A stretch of DNA of 64,000 nt. It comes from Paragyromitra xinjiangensis. Lineage: Eukaryota; Ascomycota; Pezizomycetes; Pezizales; Discinaceae. This document shows, one piece after another, positions 1 through 10,308 of this stretch. The position numbers and the translations under genes are program-made. The stretch is from assembly GCA_038503065.1 (NCBI GenBank), contig JBCAMK010000004.1, positions 2,493,001 through 2,557,000 on the forward strand, written 5' to 3'. The notes below the pieces were generated by a model. That model was not told where the DNA came from and made no database searches. It saw only the letters and a program-made list of their open reading frames with translations. Each line of letters begins with the position of its first letter. Positions within the stretch are counted from its first letter, which is position 1.

Positions 1-435
1 AGCAAAGATGACGCAGCTGCGCTCCCGCCCAAACCCAATCCTGAGCCCGAATTTCCAGACCCTGACCCTGGGGAAGGCACGAGCGGAGCTGCCACACGTT
101 CTGGTAATGTTGGTGCTTGTGGTGGCATCGTCGAAACTCGAGAAACACGCGGTGAGGCCGATGGAATTGCTTGAGTTTCTGAAGATGAGAATAAGGCGTT
201 CCCGTGGCACGATCCATAAGTTGAGGATGAACCGGCAGACATGAGTTTTCCACGGTGGCGCTATGGGCCGTGGGGAGTTGCACAAGAACGCACACTTGCA
301 GAAATAGAGGGGTACTGCCGCCTGTCGGTCTTAATCCTTGAAAGTGAGGCGTTCGAGGATAAACTGCTTTTTTTTTTGTTTGGTTGGGTTTCGTGCGTGA
401 GCTGTTATCTAGGCATCCTCCTGCCTCCAAACTAG
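1..435 (+). pseudogene. Possible degraded 3' end of a gene entering from the left edge
   Basis: Frame 1 from base 1 reads as a proline/acid-rich coding tail (PNPEPEFPDPDPGEGTSG) up to a TGA at 172-174. It resumes as VSEDENKAFPWHDP to a TAA at 217-219, then continues as VEDEPADMSFPRWRYGPWG to a TAG at 433-435. All three pieces share one frame and look compositionally protein-like, so this may be a C-terminus interrupted by two nonsense changes. It may also be a gene that truly ends at 172-174 with chance open frame beyond. The start and family lie outside the window, and I do not recognise the protein. Confidence 0.3.
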
Positions 436-3400
436 ACCTATCTATCTCCCAACCAAATACGACCTGGAAATGTCCTCCACGGCAAAGAAGTTTCGAATCT
501 ACGAAACGTATCGAATTTGTTTGCTGGGTTGACTTGAGATGGATAATGTATTAGGGTCGTGGGGTATTACACGTGATCGTTCCTTTACGATTTCAGTGCT
601 GGTGGAACAGGAGATTCGAACGAAGCAAGAGTGTACCTATCGTTAAATTCTAAGTATTAGTCCAGGTTGGGTAGATCAAGCCTTCTAGTCAAAGTGGAAC
701 ACACGAGCTGATATTGTATGTTCTTGGGCTCGCAACGAAAGCGACAGAGATAAACGATGCGGGGAGGTTTCGACACGGTGGTCGTCGGGATGTGCAGGTA
801 CACGACGATCACCAAGCCTAGATGATCAACTGTGACGATAACTCAAGACGCCAGCACTCTATGGGGTAGCGGTGGCTAATATCCTCTAGTTTTTCCGATA
901 TAGCGCCAGCGGGACGAACCACTTGTAAAGAAAGTCGTGAGTTGAATGGAGTACGGTCGTTGAATACCAGCCCTTAGATTGATGGCCAAGTGAAGTTAAA
1001 GGACAACCTTTTCCTTCACCCAAGATCGCCAGACTATACGTTTGTCCGTATGATACGCCGGATACGGAGTGGGGAAAACGACAAGGGAAGTGGAGAAAAA
1101 ACACACCAGCGCGCAGGCCTCAAACAGGCCCTACTGTGTCAGTCCCGCAAGGGCCACCGGATCGGGGTTTGGTAGGTATGCTCGATTCAGTACCTACCTG
1201 CTGATGCTTTCAGGGCAACCGGCGATTCCCAGGGCTCGAGGCTTATTTGGTTTCGGCACGAGTATCTAGATTATTTCACCAGGGGCTCCATACCTATAGT
1301 GAAGCAACACTCTCTTCTCTTTTGTTGCAATTCTCAAAATATCGTTAACGTCGGGAACTAATCCTAGGGATAAATGTCAGGGGTGAGCCGAGAGCAACGG
1401 TAATGCATCCTTTCTCTCCCTCCCGCGAGCGCATATCAGGTTAGAAATCGAACTAAAGAAGTTCGGGATGCACCTCTTCTACATCCTTCACGAATTTTCC
1501 ACGTATATCAAGGGCCCACGATAAACAAAACCTACCCCCTCCTTTGAGGCAAAGTTAGATGGAACTCTTTTGGTACTCCAAAGACAGTGCCAGCCAAACG
1601 TGCTCAAAAGAAGGATCGAGATTTTCTTTCTGGATCGGCCTTCTGACTTTGTTACTGCTAGTTGCCCTGCTAACCACGAACTCGGGGGCGGGGGATAGGA
1701 CACTCTTTTCCTTTTCCTCTTGTTTGTGACATCCAGCTAGACTCATGGGGCAGGCCCCAGACACCAAACCTTTGACCAGAGATACTCTACCACCTAGGAC
1801 TTTATCTATGATACATAGCTGCGCCTAGCACAACCCTATGATTTTTCTCCCATCCTACATCAAACCCGCCCCCTTTTCCTCTTCCAGGGAAAACTCCAAG
1901 TTGTGGTGGAAACTGTCGTGACGTCATAGCTGGTGAGCCCCTTACCCGCTCGTGGCTGAAAGGTCGGATTTGGTGTGACCTTACAAAAATAAATTACCGT
2001 GTCCCTGTCTTAGGCCACATGTATGTGACGCTCAAAGCCAAGACACAGAATATCTGCAGATGGCTACACACAGCACGAAGCGAGAGAAAAAACGGAAAAA
2101 GCTGATGGATCCAGCTCCGCGCTTCTGACATCCAACAAGTTAAACCTCTTGAATTCTTGAGTAGGAGATTTGAGAGGAACCTCTTTCCCTTCCGCGAACT
2201 GCGACTCCAATAGCTGCCGCCCGTACACATATAAGCATTATCTTTGTAGCGTGAACAACGGAGGCTATTAGGTAGTCCCCCGCAGATGAGAGTACTCCTT
2301 TAGCCCGTACAAGCGGGTGATAGGAAATCCCTACATTCACCTAGGCCTTACTTTTACCCAGGTTATCTAGCAATAAAGTTCGGGTAGATGTTGCTTACCC
2401 TAAAAGCTTTTTCCTGTCTATTGAAAAAAAAGCCCCTGAACACTGGCCCCCATGGGAATTTAAGATCGGAAAGTTACCTTCACAATTTAAAATGGTTATA
2501 CTCTTCCGAAGCGCTTTGTGCGACTTCTCATCGATTATTTCCCCCGGTTCTTTTTCTGCCGACGAATTCGAAACTCCTTCTACCTATCATATCTCCTGTG
2601 TGACTTGACATCTCGATGCGTACTTACGCACGTGGAAGATCTCTCCCTTACATATGAGACTGTTGGCTTGGACCAGGTGGCCGTAAGCTCGAGATACCAT
2701 ATGCATTGAAGTACCTGTCTCTTTATTGGAGATAAATGCTCTGGATATATGCCTCGGTATCGCCGTTTCCGCTTCCGCGGAGTGCTCGGGTGCTAACTGC
2801 ACGTTAATGAAAGCAAAAACAAATTATCGAACTTGTTTCTACCTGGTAGTGAAACGCATACCTGGTAGGAGGCTCTAGCCTATTCACGACACTTTGCCCA
2901 AAGCCCTTAAATCTAGCGCTGTTGGCAACGTTGTAATAAATTTCTGTCATAGCGTTGAAGTTGTCCAACTTTGGTAGTTAGGCTGGCGTCCTGCTTTGAC
3001 AGTTGGGTGTAACCTTGTACTAAGTTCTAACGGAAGTGAATTCCAGCGAATCGGCGTGTCAAAGCGGATATATTTCTCCGCAATTAGGTTAGCCTTGCGC
3101 TAAAGATTCTTGGCAGATAGACCGCTTCATGTATGGTCACTCGATGGCTTTGGTAATCAGATTGTTCTTCGGAGCGGAAAGAGAGTCGGAGATACATGTA
3201 GATTGGTAGTCGTAGCTCAACGGAAGGATACTAGTTTTTGGAGGCATAACGGTATGCGGAGGCCATGTTGTCCCAAATTTTCTTACAAAAAGCGAGGCCT
3301 AAGGCCAAGCAATAGGAAGGTGTATATGCTGTGAATCTACGTGCGTCATGGTCGCGGGTTATGATTTGTGTTCTGAGGCGGACCATATATACATAAACGT

Positions 3401-4224
3401 AGTGGGACGACCTACCACGAATACATATAGTGTAAACTTCCACTCATTTAAGGGATTGCGCTTGGTGCTTGATGGGAATGCGTGATAGCCGTTTAAGTTT
3501 CTCGAACAAAGTGCCGCGCCTCCGCAAAGCGCCCAAGTGTTGAAATCAAGCTTCACTGTTTAGCCTTCCCGCCCGTTTATGTGACATAAAACAGTCGTAT
3601 ATGTGTACCGGAACCGTTTTTTTGGACGTTGGTATGCATGTCGCTATCCGCTAGTGGTTTGATCACCGAAATGTGATCACACGCAGTAACGCGATGAGGG
3701 AGATGACAACGCTCTGCATCCGATTTCTCGTGACGAACTCATCTATGCTGTTTACGAAAAATTTCGCAGCTTGCTGTAGCATACGGGCCTATCACTTCTC
3801 CCTTCCCGGAAACTGACTTAGCCATGTTATTCACAAATGATCACTCGGCGCTCGTGTTTGGGATCATAATCTTAACTGAGGAGAAACGCACTTCCATTTT
3901 GCCTGGCGTGGGCTTTTCATTCCGCACTTTCCGATCTCACCAGTCTGGATATTTCCCCATTAGTACGAGCTTGGTTGTTTACGCCGGACGTCGCCTCAGC
4001 ATCCTCTTCCCCATTTCACATTAAGTCACTAGCCCTTTGGTGCTGTTGTAGGATTCTTCCTACCCATATTCATATCTTATTCCTCATTATACAGGTTTTC
4101 GGCTCCCCTCCTCCAGTCTCGACATCAGAGATTTCGGGGGTTGGAGTTGTGTAAACCCAGGTCCAACTTCGAGTCTTTATGTTTGTTTTGCTATATCTAC
4201 TCTAAAGAGTTTCCGCTGTACTAA
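436..4224. other. Intergenic, no gene recognised
   Basis: Only short ORFs below 80 codons occur on either strand, with no recognisable domain, no convincing splice-linked exons, and no tRNA or rRNA signature that I could see. Confidence 0.6.
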
Positions 4225-4380
4225 TTAGACACGGCTAATTTCTGGATCTTCAAAATTTCCTGGATCGTCCTCATCCATATTGGCATATCTGCTCCACCTT
4301 CTAATATCCTTGCCATATCTTAAAAGTAGGATTGGCACTGGAATCAACACTGTCGCAATAATGCCCAGGGTAGTGCAGGC

Positions 4381-4383
4381 TCA
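4381..4383 (-). other. In-frame TGA near the C-terminus of the MFS gene
   Basis: After LGVN the codon is TGA, then ACTTLGIIATVLIPVPILLL follows in the same frame. Related transporters commonly have Trp at this point (GVPW/GVNW), so a single TGG-to-TGA transition is the simplest reading. About 50 codons including the last membrane helix would be lost. Confidence 0.7.
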
Positions 4384-5608
4384 GTTAACCCCAAGGTGAT
4401 GGAACATTGCTCTCGCAAAAATCGGAAAACCGGCACCGAAGAGTGAGCGGATCATAGCGTTTGCAGCTAGGGCAACGCTAAAAGTCAGCCATGTTTCCGC
4501 AGCCTAGAAAGCCGAACGTACTAAGTGCTGAGTTGGTATGCTTTGTGTACACATCAATAATATAGTTCAAACCCTGGAGAAATATTATTAGAATTCCGGC
4601 TCCAATTGGTATGCCGGCAATGACTTGCGGAACCCAAGTGATGTGTGGTGAGCTGGTCCAAGCAAGCCAGAACATCCCGATGAGAAGTGCTACTACACCA
4701 ATAATCTTGTTTTGATGTAAGCATCAAGTCCGTAAAAGGTGCTAAGGCCGAATTAAATTGTACCATGGGCGGTAATCTCTCTTCTGGGACCACTTTGCTA
4801 GTTTCTGGCGTCTTCTTAGGCCTTGTTTTTGTGGTATATATAAGTATGGCACAACTAATAGATATGCCAACTGCGATACCGAGGAAAGGAAGGGAGCCGA
4901 TGCCCTTGTTATAGCCCCGTCGTTCTTCGAAGGCGATAGGGTAAGCTTCAAAGAGGAGGTAAAGGATACCATCTATTTTCCTAATTAGTTTCTCTGATCA
5001 CTTGGGCTTGATAGCTAGTGGCATACAGATAAATCCAACATATATCGTAATGATCGATAATATGGGTTCATAAAAAAGCATTTCTAACCTCGTCAATAAC
5101 TGAGGCAAGCAAGTTTATGCGTGTACAGCTAGTGCACCTACTAGTTGGTCTCAAAAGATAATTGTTCGCAATTTCTTTAGCGGTGTACTCTTTCTCGTCT
5201 AGCTTCGAATGAATCCTCCATTGTCTCTTCTCGTACCGGAGCCTTTTCGCCCTTCGCTGCAAGATGAGCGGAGTATATGATTCTGAAAGACAGAAAAGCC
5301 CGGAAATCAAGAAGAAGAGTGTTATTATCCCTGTAATCCATGCAGTCCATCGCCAGCTAAGATGGCTTTTGATTACGAAACCACCAACAATAGGACCAAT
5401 TACTGGGCCGAGGAAGATAGCGCCTGGAAAGAGGTGAGAGCGTTGGTTAATCATGAATTTTATGGAAGTTCTTGGCCTCTCATGATATGAGGATAACGGT
5501 CATCTACCTGAGGAAATGCATATTGCCACCCCACGGTTCACCGGATCCCAAATATCTGCTAGTGCACCACCCACAATTGCCAACGGCGCAGCTCCAAATG
5601 CACCGCCG

Positions 5609-5614
5609 AAAAAA
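5609..5614 (-). other. Homopolymer frameshift in the MFS gene
   Basis: The coding strand reads CGA followed by six T then CGGCGG. Five T would join VCRFF to GGAFGAAPLAIVGGALADIWDP, the normal family sequence. With six T the frame runs into RRCIWSC. A homopolymer is also a common site of sequencing or assembly error. Confidence 0.75.
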
Positions 5615-6975
5615 TCGGCATACCAAGATAGTTTGAAGGTTCTGCGCGACAGCCACTGGAATTTGAAAAATCGCAAATATAAAGATCCCAAGTAGCAGCG
5701 GCGTCTTTCTGCCATAAATTTCCGAAGCAGGACCCCTGTAAAATTTTAACCCTAACCCCAAAAACAGCAAGTGTATGACGAAAACCAACCATATTGACGG
5801 TCCTATAAAAAAGCCCAGTATAAATAGGCTTACCCCCAAGACTGGGATTTCTGAACCTACCCTAAATTCCCCCGCGACCGGTGTGACTGCCGGTGAGAAA
5901 ACGCTGCTTGTGGAGGTAACTATGAACGTTAATATAGTTAAGAAAAATGTTTGTGTGCACTTTTTGCTTAGCTTCCAGTTCATTGGCTGTCCGGGGTCGT
6001 CCGGACCAGTGAATTGTATCGGTGATAGATTTTGCTCTTCTTTTCTCTGGATTTGTGGCTGCAGCTGTAGCCTAGGATCCTCTGCGTGTCTGATATTTAT
6101 TAGATTTCCGCGGGATCCTTCGGCTCGTGTGAATTCTGTATTTTCTGAAGACGGACTTTCGAGATAGGTTTCCTCGATATCTGTAACGTCCCTGCTTTGT
6201 ATTCTGACGCTGTTGGTGGAGCTGGAGGTACTCTGATAAAATGGTTCTAGCTGGTCACGCGTGGATCCAACCCATTCATCTAAGACTCCACGAGGGCTCT
6301 GTCTGCTCGATGTAGGTAAGTTTTCTTGTCCATTCTCGAAAAATCCTCGTGCAATCTCGGTTTTGGGCAACGGCAGATGCTCTGCCGGGGTTATAGCCAA
6401 TACACTGTTCCGTCCACTTCGGCTATTTAATCTTGGGGCAAGGTGGCTGGTCGCGGAGTTTGCAATATTTCATCTTCCCTGAGATAACTAGAAATCATGC
6501 TCGATTGGGAGGAAGCAAATGAGGTTGGTTGGCTTGTGTGAGGCCCCGCCTGGGGAGATTTTAATGGACCCGATGACTGACTTGAATGGTGCTTCTGCGG
6601 AGTGTCTTCGAAAGCCAATTCTTGTCTTCGGAGACTCTCTTCAACAGATGGTTGGCGGAGAAAGTTGTAAAGAGATGTCATGCTCCTGATTCGGAGCCCG
6701 TTTTCAAAATCTTCTTGTTCTGTAGAGCTATTGATGCTTTCCTGATGATAGCTACTGGTGAATGATGAATTGGAAGAAGGTAATCGAAGTCGGCAAGCTG
6801 TAATAAGGCAAGAATCTGAATGAGATGTCTGGGTTTGACAAGCTGCATCCTGGCCGTTGCAGAGAGACAGAGAGCTGGAATGTGGTGATTGAATCTGACA
6901 GGCTGCGTCGTGGAAGCTATGCCTAGGGCCGAAGTCTAGGAATGACTCTGGGGGATTTGGGAACTGTGAAGGCAT

Positions 6976-7437
6976 GGCTTGTGATGTTTAATCGCCCATA
7001 AAGTCAGATCTCCGCTCTCATTAAATATATTCTATCCGATATACTTCGCCATCGTAGGTTATAGGTTAGGCAGTCGGCAAAGTTATTGTCGTGTGACGAC
7101 AACACTGAGGCTAAGAATGCGGCTAAGGCTCGATTTCTCTCGCCTGACATCAGAGCTTGAAAGGTTCACTCATTCCTAATGCAACTCAGCAATCTATATC
7201 GTCGTGGACGGTGTCTTTCAATCGACTCGATTGGCTGATACTTCTGGGTTGTAATTATTTATGGGGTCTGGTAGTTCGTTATCAATTTCTTCAATAGGCT
7301 AAAGGGAATCGTATCCTTAAAGCGCTTTTACTCAAAATTTGATTTTTATTGTTCATAAGCAAGATCAGGAACCATACAATAGAGCTAGGGCTTTGACTGA
7401 TTGGTGCATGCTAGCCTTGCTATAACCTGCCGCGAAT
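6976..7437. other. Intergenic spacer
   Basis: This lies between the 5' side of the MFS gene and the 3' end of the agmatinase gene, both on the minus strand. No ORF, repeat or RNA gene is seen. It presumably holds the MFS promoter and the agmatinase 3' UTR. Confidence 0.5.
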
Positions 7438-8902
7438 CTACAATTCGTCTTTAGGAGTCCATCTCCTAACTTTCTCCTCCATTCCTTTCTTTGCTATACT
7501 GCTAACTACTTCAAATACTATCTGCGCAGCAGCTAAAGCTGTAGTCTCTGAACAATCATAAGCTGGCGCTACTTCAACCACATCCACCCCCACAACATTC
7601 AGCTCCTCGATGCCTCTTAAAATCCGAATCAGCTCCCTTGTAGTCCAACCTCCTGCCTCCGGCGTCCCAGTTCCCGGGGCAAAACCAGGGTCGAGAACAT
7701 CGATATCGATACTCAAATACACAGGGGTTTCAGTACCCAATGTAGACATGATCTTCTTGATGATTCCGTGCACACCGATATCGTCGATATCATCGGCAGA
7801 GATGCGTTCCCAGCCCATAGAAGTGTCATCTTCGTAGTCTTCCCAATCGCCGCCCGAGAGACGGGTGCGGAGACCGGCATGGACATTTTTAGTAGAGTTG
7901 ATAAAGAGGCCTTCCATGTGAGCGAGGTAGAACATAGAGCCGTGGTTAAAGGATGACTGTTCGGAGGGCCATGATGAAGGGTACTTTGAAGGGTGCCAAG
8001 TATCGAGATCTAGAAGTTTAGTTTGCTATCAGTCCTGTGTAACTTGACGCGCGAAAGGCTAGAGAGACGGACGGGCATCAAAATGTAACACGGCGACAGG
8101 GCCGTAGACATTCTTTAGAGCCCTTAAGGCTGCAAGCGCTATAGAATGGTCACCACCTAGTGTAACGACTACTGGTTTTTCTCCGCCGTGCCCGCCCCGT
8201 TTGCCTGCTGACGCAGAGAAGTAGCTTTCTCTTCCGAGTAGCTCTCCAAACGCTTCTGTCATCTGTCGTAGTGCTAATTCATTATCGAAAGGCGTGACCG
8301 GTACTACAGAAAGATGAACTAAGTTACTACGCCAATAAGTTGAGGGAAGCGTGGGATTAAGGAGAATCATACTGTCACCACAATCGAGGATGCAAGGCCA
8401 AGAAAGATACTGCTATCGTTAGATTATCTACCGTTGAGTGATGGCCTATAAACGAACTGGATTGATCCCTGCCCTAGCATTAAAGCTTCTGAACCCAACT
8501 TGCCTCGCAGAGGCAGCCCTAATAGCCTTTGGCCCAAATCTTGCACCTGGACGGTAGGTCACTGCTGTATCGAATGGTGCACCAATGATAGCGATGTCAA
8601 ACTTTTCATCTAGGTTGGTCAAGCATTTGACGTGAGGTAGATGAGCGAAGGTTGATATCCCTGAGAAAGCATACTGTTTGTTATAAATTACCCAATGTCC
8701 AAGCTCCCCACTCTGTAAGGGCATTCTTCTACAAATCAAAGGTGCATAATACATCAGCTTCCCACTTTTTACGTAATTCCTCTATCCTTGCGGCTTGCGA
8801 TCCTGCCGGATTCTCATCATCGTGTCTATGGCTGTGACAAAAAAACCCCGGGGATAGGATAGAAAGCAGAGCATATCTGAAAAAGAGGTTCAGGGAGAAC
8901 AT
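7438..8902 (-). CDS. Agmatinase / arginase-family ureohydrolase, secretory type
   Basis: This Mn-dependent ureohydrolase most likely cleaves agmatine to putrescine and urea. The five-exon model (introns 8674-8752, 8413-8457, 8304-8372, 8010-8072) gives 402 residues. All metal ligands of the family are present: GGDHS (H188), DAHLD (D211, H213, D215; codon H213 is split by the last intron) and [10 protein letters not shown]. The substrate-loop sequences [14 protein letters not shown] and GHGGEKP are also present. The first ATG in frame is at 8902. It opens a hydrophobic signal-like N-terminus ([20 protein letters not shown]) followed by a His/Asp-rich stretch, as is common in fungal members of this family. 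The protein ends in KDEL, which together with the signal peptide suggests ER residence. The second intron has the rarer donor GTTCGT. An inverted-repeat element begins 93 bp upstream of the ATG. Guanidinobutyrase or another ureohydrolase activity cannot be excluded from sequence alone. Confidence 0.92.
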
Positions 8903-8994
8903 TCTGTTATCGTGATAGTTGTGGGTGTTAGCTATCGTCAGGACCCGATGGTGGTTCAGCCGCACGCGCCAAGCCCGCTGTTTGATTTAGGATA

Positions 8995-9527
8995 TGTTCC
9001 GACCAGTATTCAATTTTCGCCCATTTACAAACGGGTCGGCTGGTAGGTAAATAGGCCAACCCATTTACAAACAGGGCCACTTTGAGTATCGGCTGGCCCA
9101 TCTGCAGATTGACACTTGAAGATAGCCAATCTCTTACTATAGTTCAGACCCTTAACTACCCCAGCCACCACTGCACCTACATGTAACTATCACAACTTCA
9201 CACTATAACACTTTAAATGCTTTTGATGCTTGAGTTTTCATCCTCTACTAGTAATGCACTGTATCGCACAACTTTGGGAGAAATCACATATATCTCAAGT
9301 TGTAGTTAAAAGGAGAGTTCATCATCATTATTATGTAATGGTACATGGTAATCATTATGCTTGTGTGGCATACCCGCCTAGAGACATGAATATGGGGCAT
9401 CTTTTGGTGTCAATCTGTAGATGGGCCAGCTGATACTCAAAGTGGTCCTGTTTGTAAATGGGTTGGCCTATTTACCTACCGGCCGACCCGTTTGTAAATA
9501 GGCTTTAATAGAATACCGGTCGGAACA
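8995..9527. mobile_element. MITE-like element with long terminal inverted repeats (533 bp)
   Basis: The two ends are inverted copies of about 120 bp. The left arm starts TGTTCCGACCAGTATTC and the right arm, read from the other strand, starts TGTTCCGACCGGTATTC. Both then share ACAAACGGGTCGG and GGTAGGTAAATAGGCCAACC. The core has no transposase ORF. The flanking tetranucleotide GATA occurs at 8991-8994 and 9528-9531 and fits a 4 bp target duplication. The element lies in the immediate 5' region of the agmatinase gene. Confidence 0.85.
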
Positions 9528-9619
9528 GATATTCGTCTAAGCCGGGTTTTCTCCTCACAGCTTTTGATGTTTGGATTAGGCTGAGGATGTAAGTGAAGGC
9601 TCCAAATTTTAGACAGCTA

Positions 9620-9817
9620 CCGTAATATCTCGTTAGTATTGAACGCGACCAGGCTAGGCAGTTTAAAATCGACCTTATCAGAACTGACAAAGTCACCCTT
9701 GAAGGACCGAGAATTGATTCCCAAACCACCGAACCGCTTCCCCAAAACGAAGATTTTTATTTAAGTATTTTGACCTCGTCCAGCCCGGTTGCGTTCAATA
9801 CAAACGAGATATTACGG
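9620..9817. mobile_element. Small inverted-repeat element, TA-flanked (198 bp)
   Basis: The left end CCGTAATATCTCGTTAGTAT and the right end (other strand) CCGTAATATCTCGTTTGTAT form arms of about 40 bp. The element is flanked by TA on both sides (9618-9619 and 9818-9819), as expected for a non-autonomous Tc1/mariner or pogo-type element. It has no ORF. The first 13 or so bases match the ends of the element at 26400-26606. Confidence 0.75.
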
Positions 9818-10009
9818 TATTCTACTTTTTAAATTCTACTTATCAGTTGCCTAGATATTTCATGTTTAGGCGTTTATGAATCTGGTTTGATGGATTATCT
9901 CCCATCGCAAGTCAGCAGATCAAACCTAAAAGTGTACTCCTACACTCACGAGCTCTTATCGATATGTACTAGAAAAAAGTTTGAGGGAGCTTCTAGCCCG
10001 GGCCTTGAG

Positions 10010-10017
10010 TATATAAG
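10010..10017 (+). promoter_or_regulatory. TATA box of the following gene
   Basis: TATATAAG is followed by a pyrimidine-rich stretch (10028-10200) of the kind that surrounds fungal transcription starts. It lies about 300 bp upstream of the chosen ATG, of which 69 bp are an inferred leader intron. Confidence 0.5.
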
Positions 10018-10308
10018 CTGATATTGCTCTATCTTCTCATTCATCCTCCTCTTCACTCCTCTCACCATTGTCAATTGCAGCTCCTTGATTCCCGTAATCT
10101 CATAATCTCGCTCATCGTCAACTTTCCTCTCTTCACCTTTTGACTACAGGCACTAGTTTCTATCATTAATTTCGTTGCCAATTTTTTTCTCTACTTCGCG
10201 ACCAGCTTTGACGGTTCGAGCATCTCCAATCTAGCCAGTATGTGATGCCCTTATATGCTCTTGATCCATGTAATTCAAAGAGCTAAAACAAAGCTACTTC
10301 TAGCAGAT

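Larger units (their letters stand above)
4225..6975 (-). pseudogene. MFS transporter of the DHA1 drug/polyamine type, disrupted
   Basis: This is a plasma-membrane drug:H+ or polyamine antiporter-like MFS protein with a long hydrophilic N-terminus. The order of family motifs is kept: DPGQPMNW before TM1, SEIYGRKTPLLLG (motif A region), GPVIGPIVGGFV (motif C region), RPTSRLEMLFYEPIL, FEERRGYNKGIGSLPFLG, ILIIFLQGLNYIIDVY, SLFGAGFPIFARAMFHHLG. Introns that restore this order are 5736-5789, 5424-5507, 5089-5137, 4973-5026, 4706-4763 and 4467-4521. Three lesions are visible. The ATG ORF starting at 6975 stops at 6427-6429, while the MFS frame is open only just downstream and has no ATG before TM1. 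A six-T run (plus-strand A run 5609-5614) adds one base inside the VCRFF/GGAFGAAP segment. A TGA at 4381-4383 follows HHLGVN, where the family usually has Trp. The frame then continues sensibly to TAA at 4225-4227. Either a young pseudogene or accumulated sequence errors would explain this. Confidence 0.8.

Noticed and set aside
10255..10308. Upstream in-frame ATG of the 987-residue protein
   Set aside because: It lies inside a leader intron with consensus donor (GTATGTG) and acceptor (TAGCAG), directly followed by ATG 10309.
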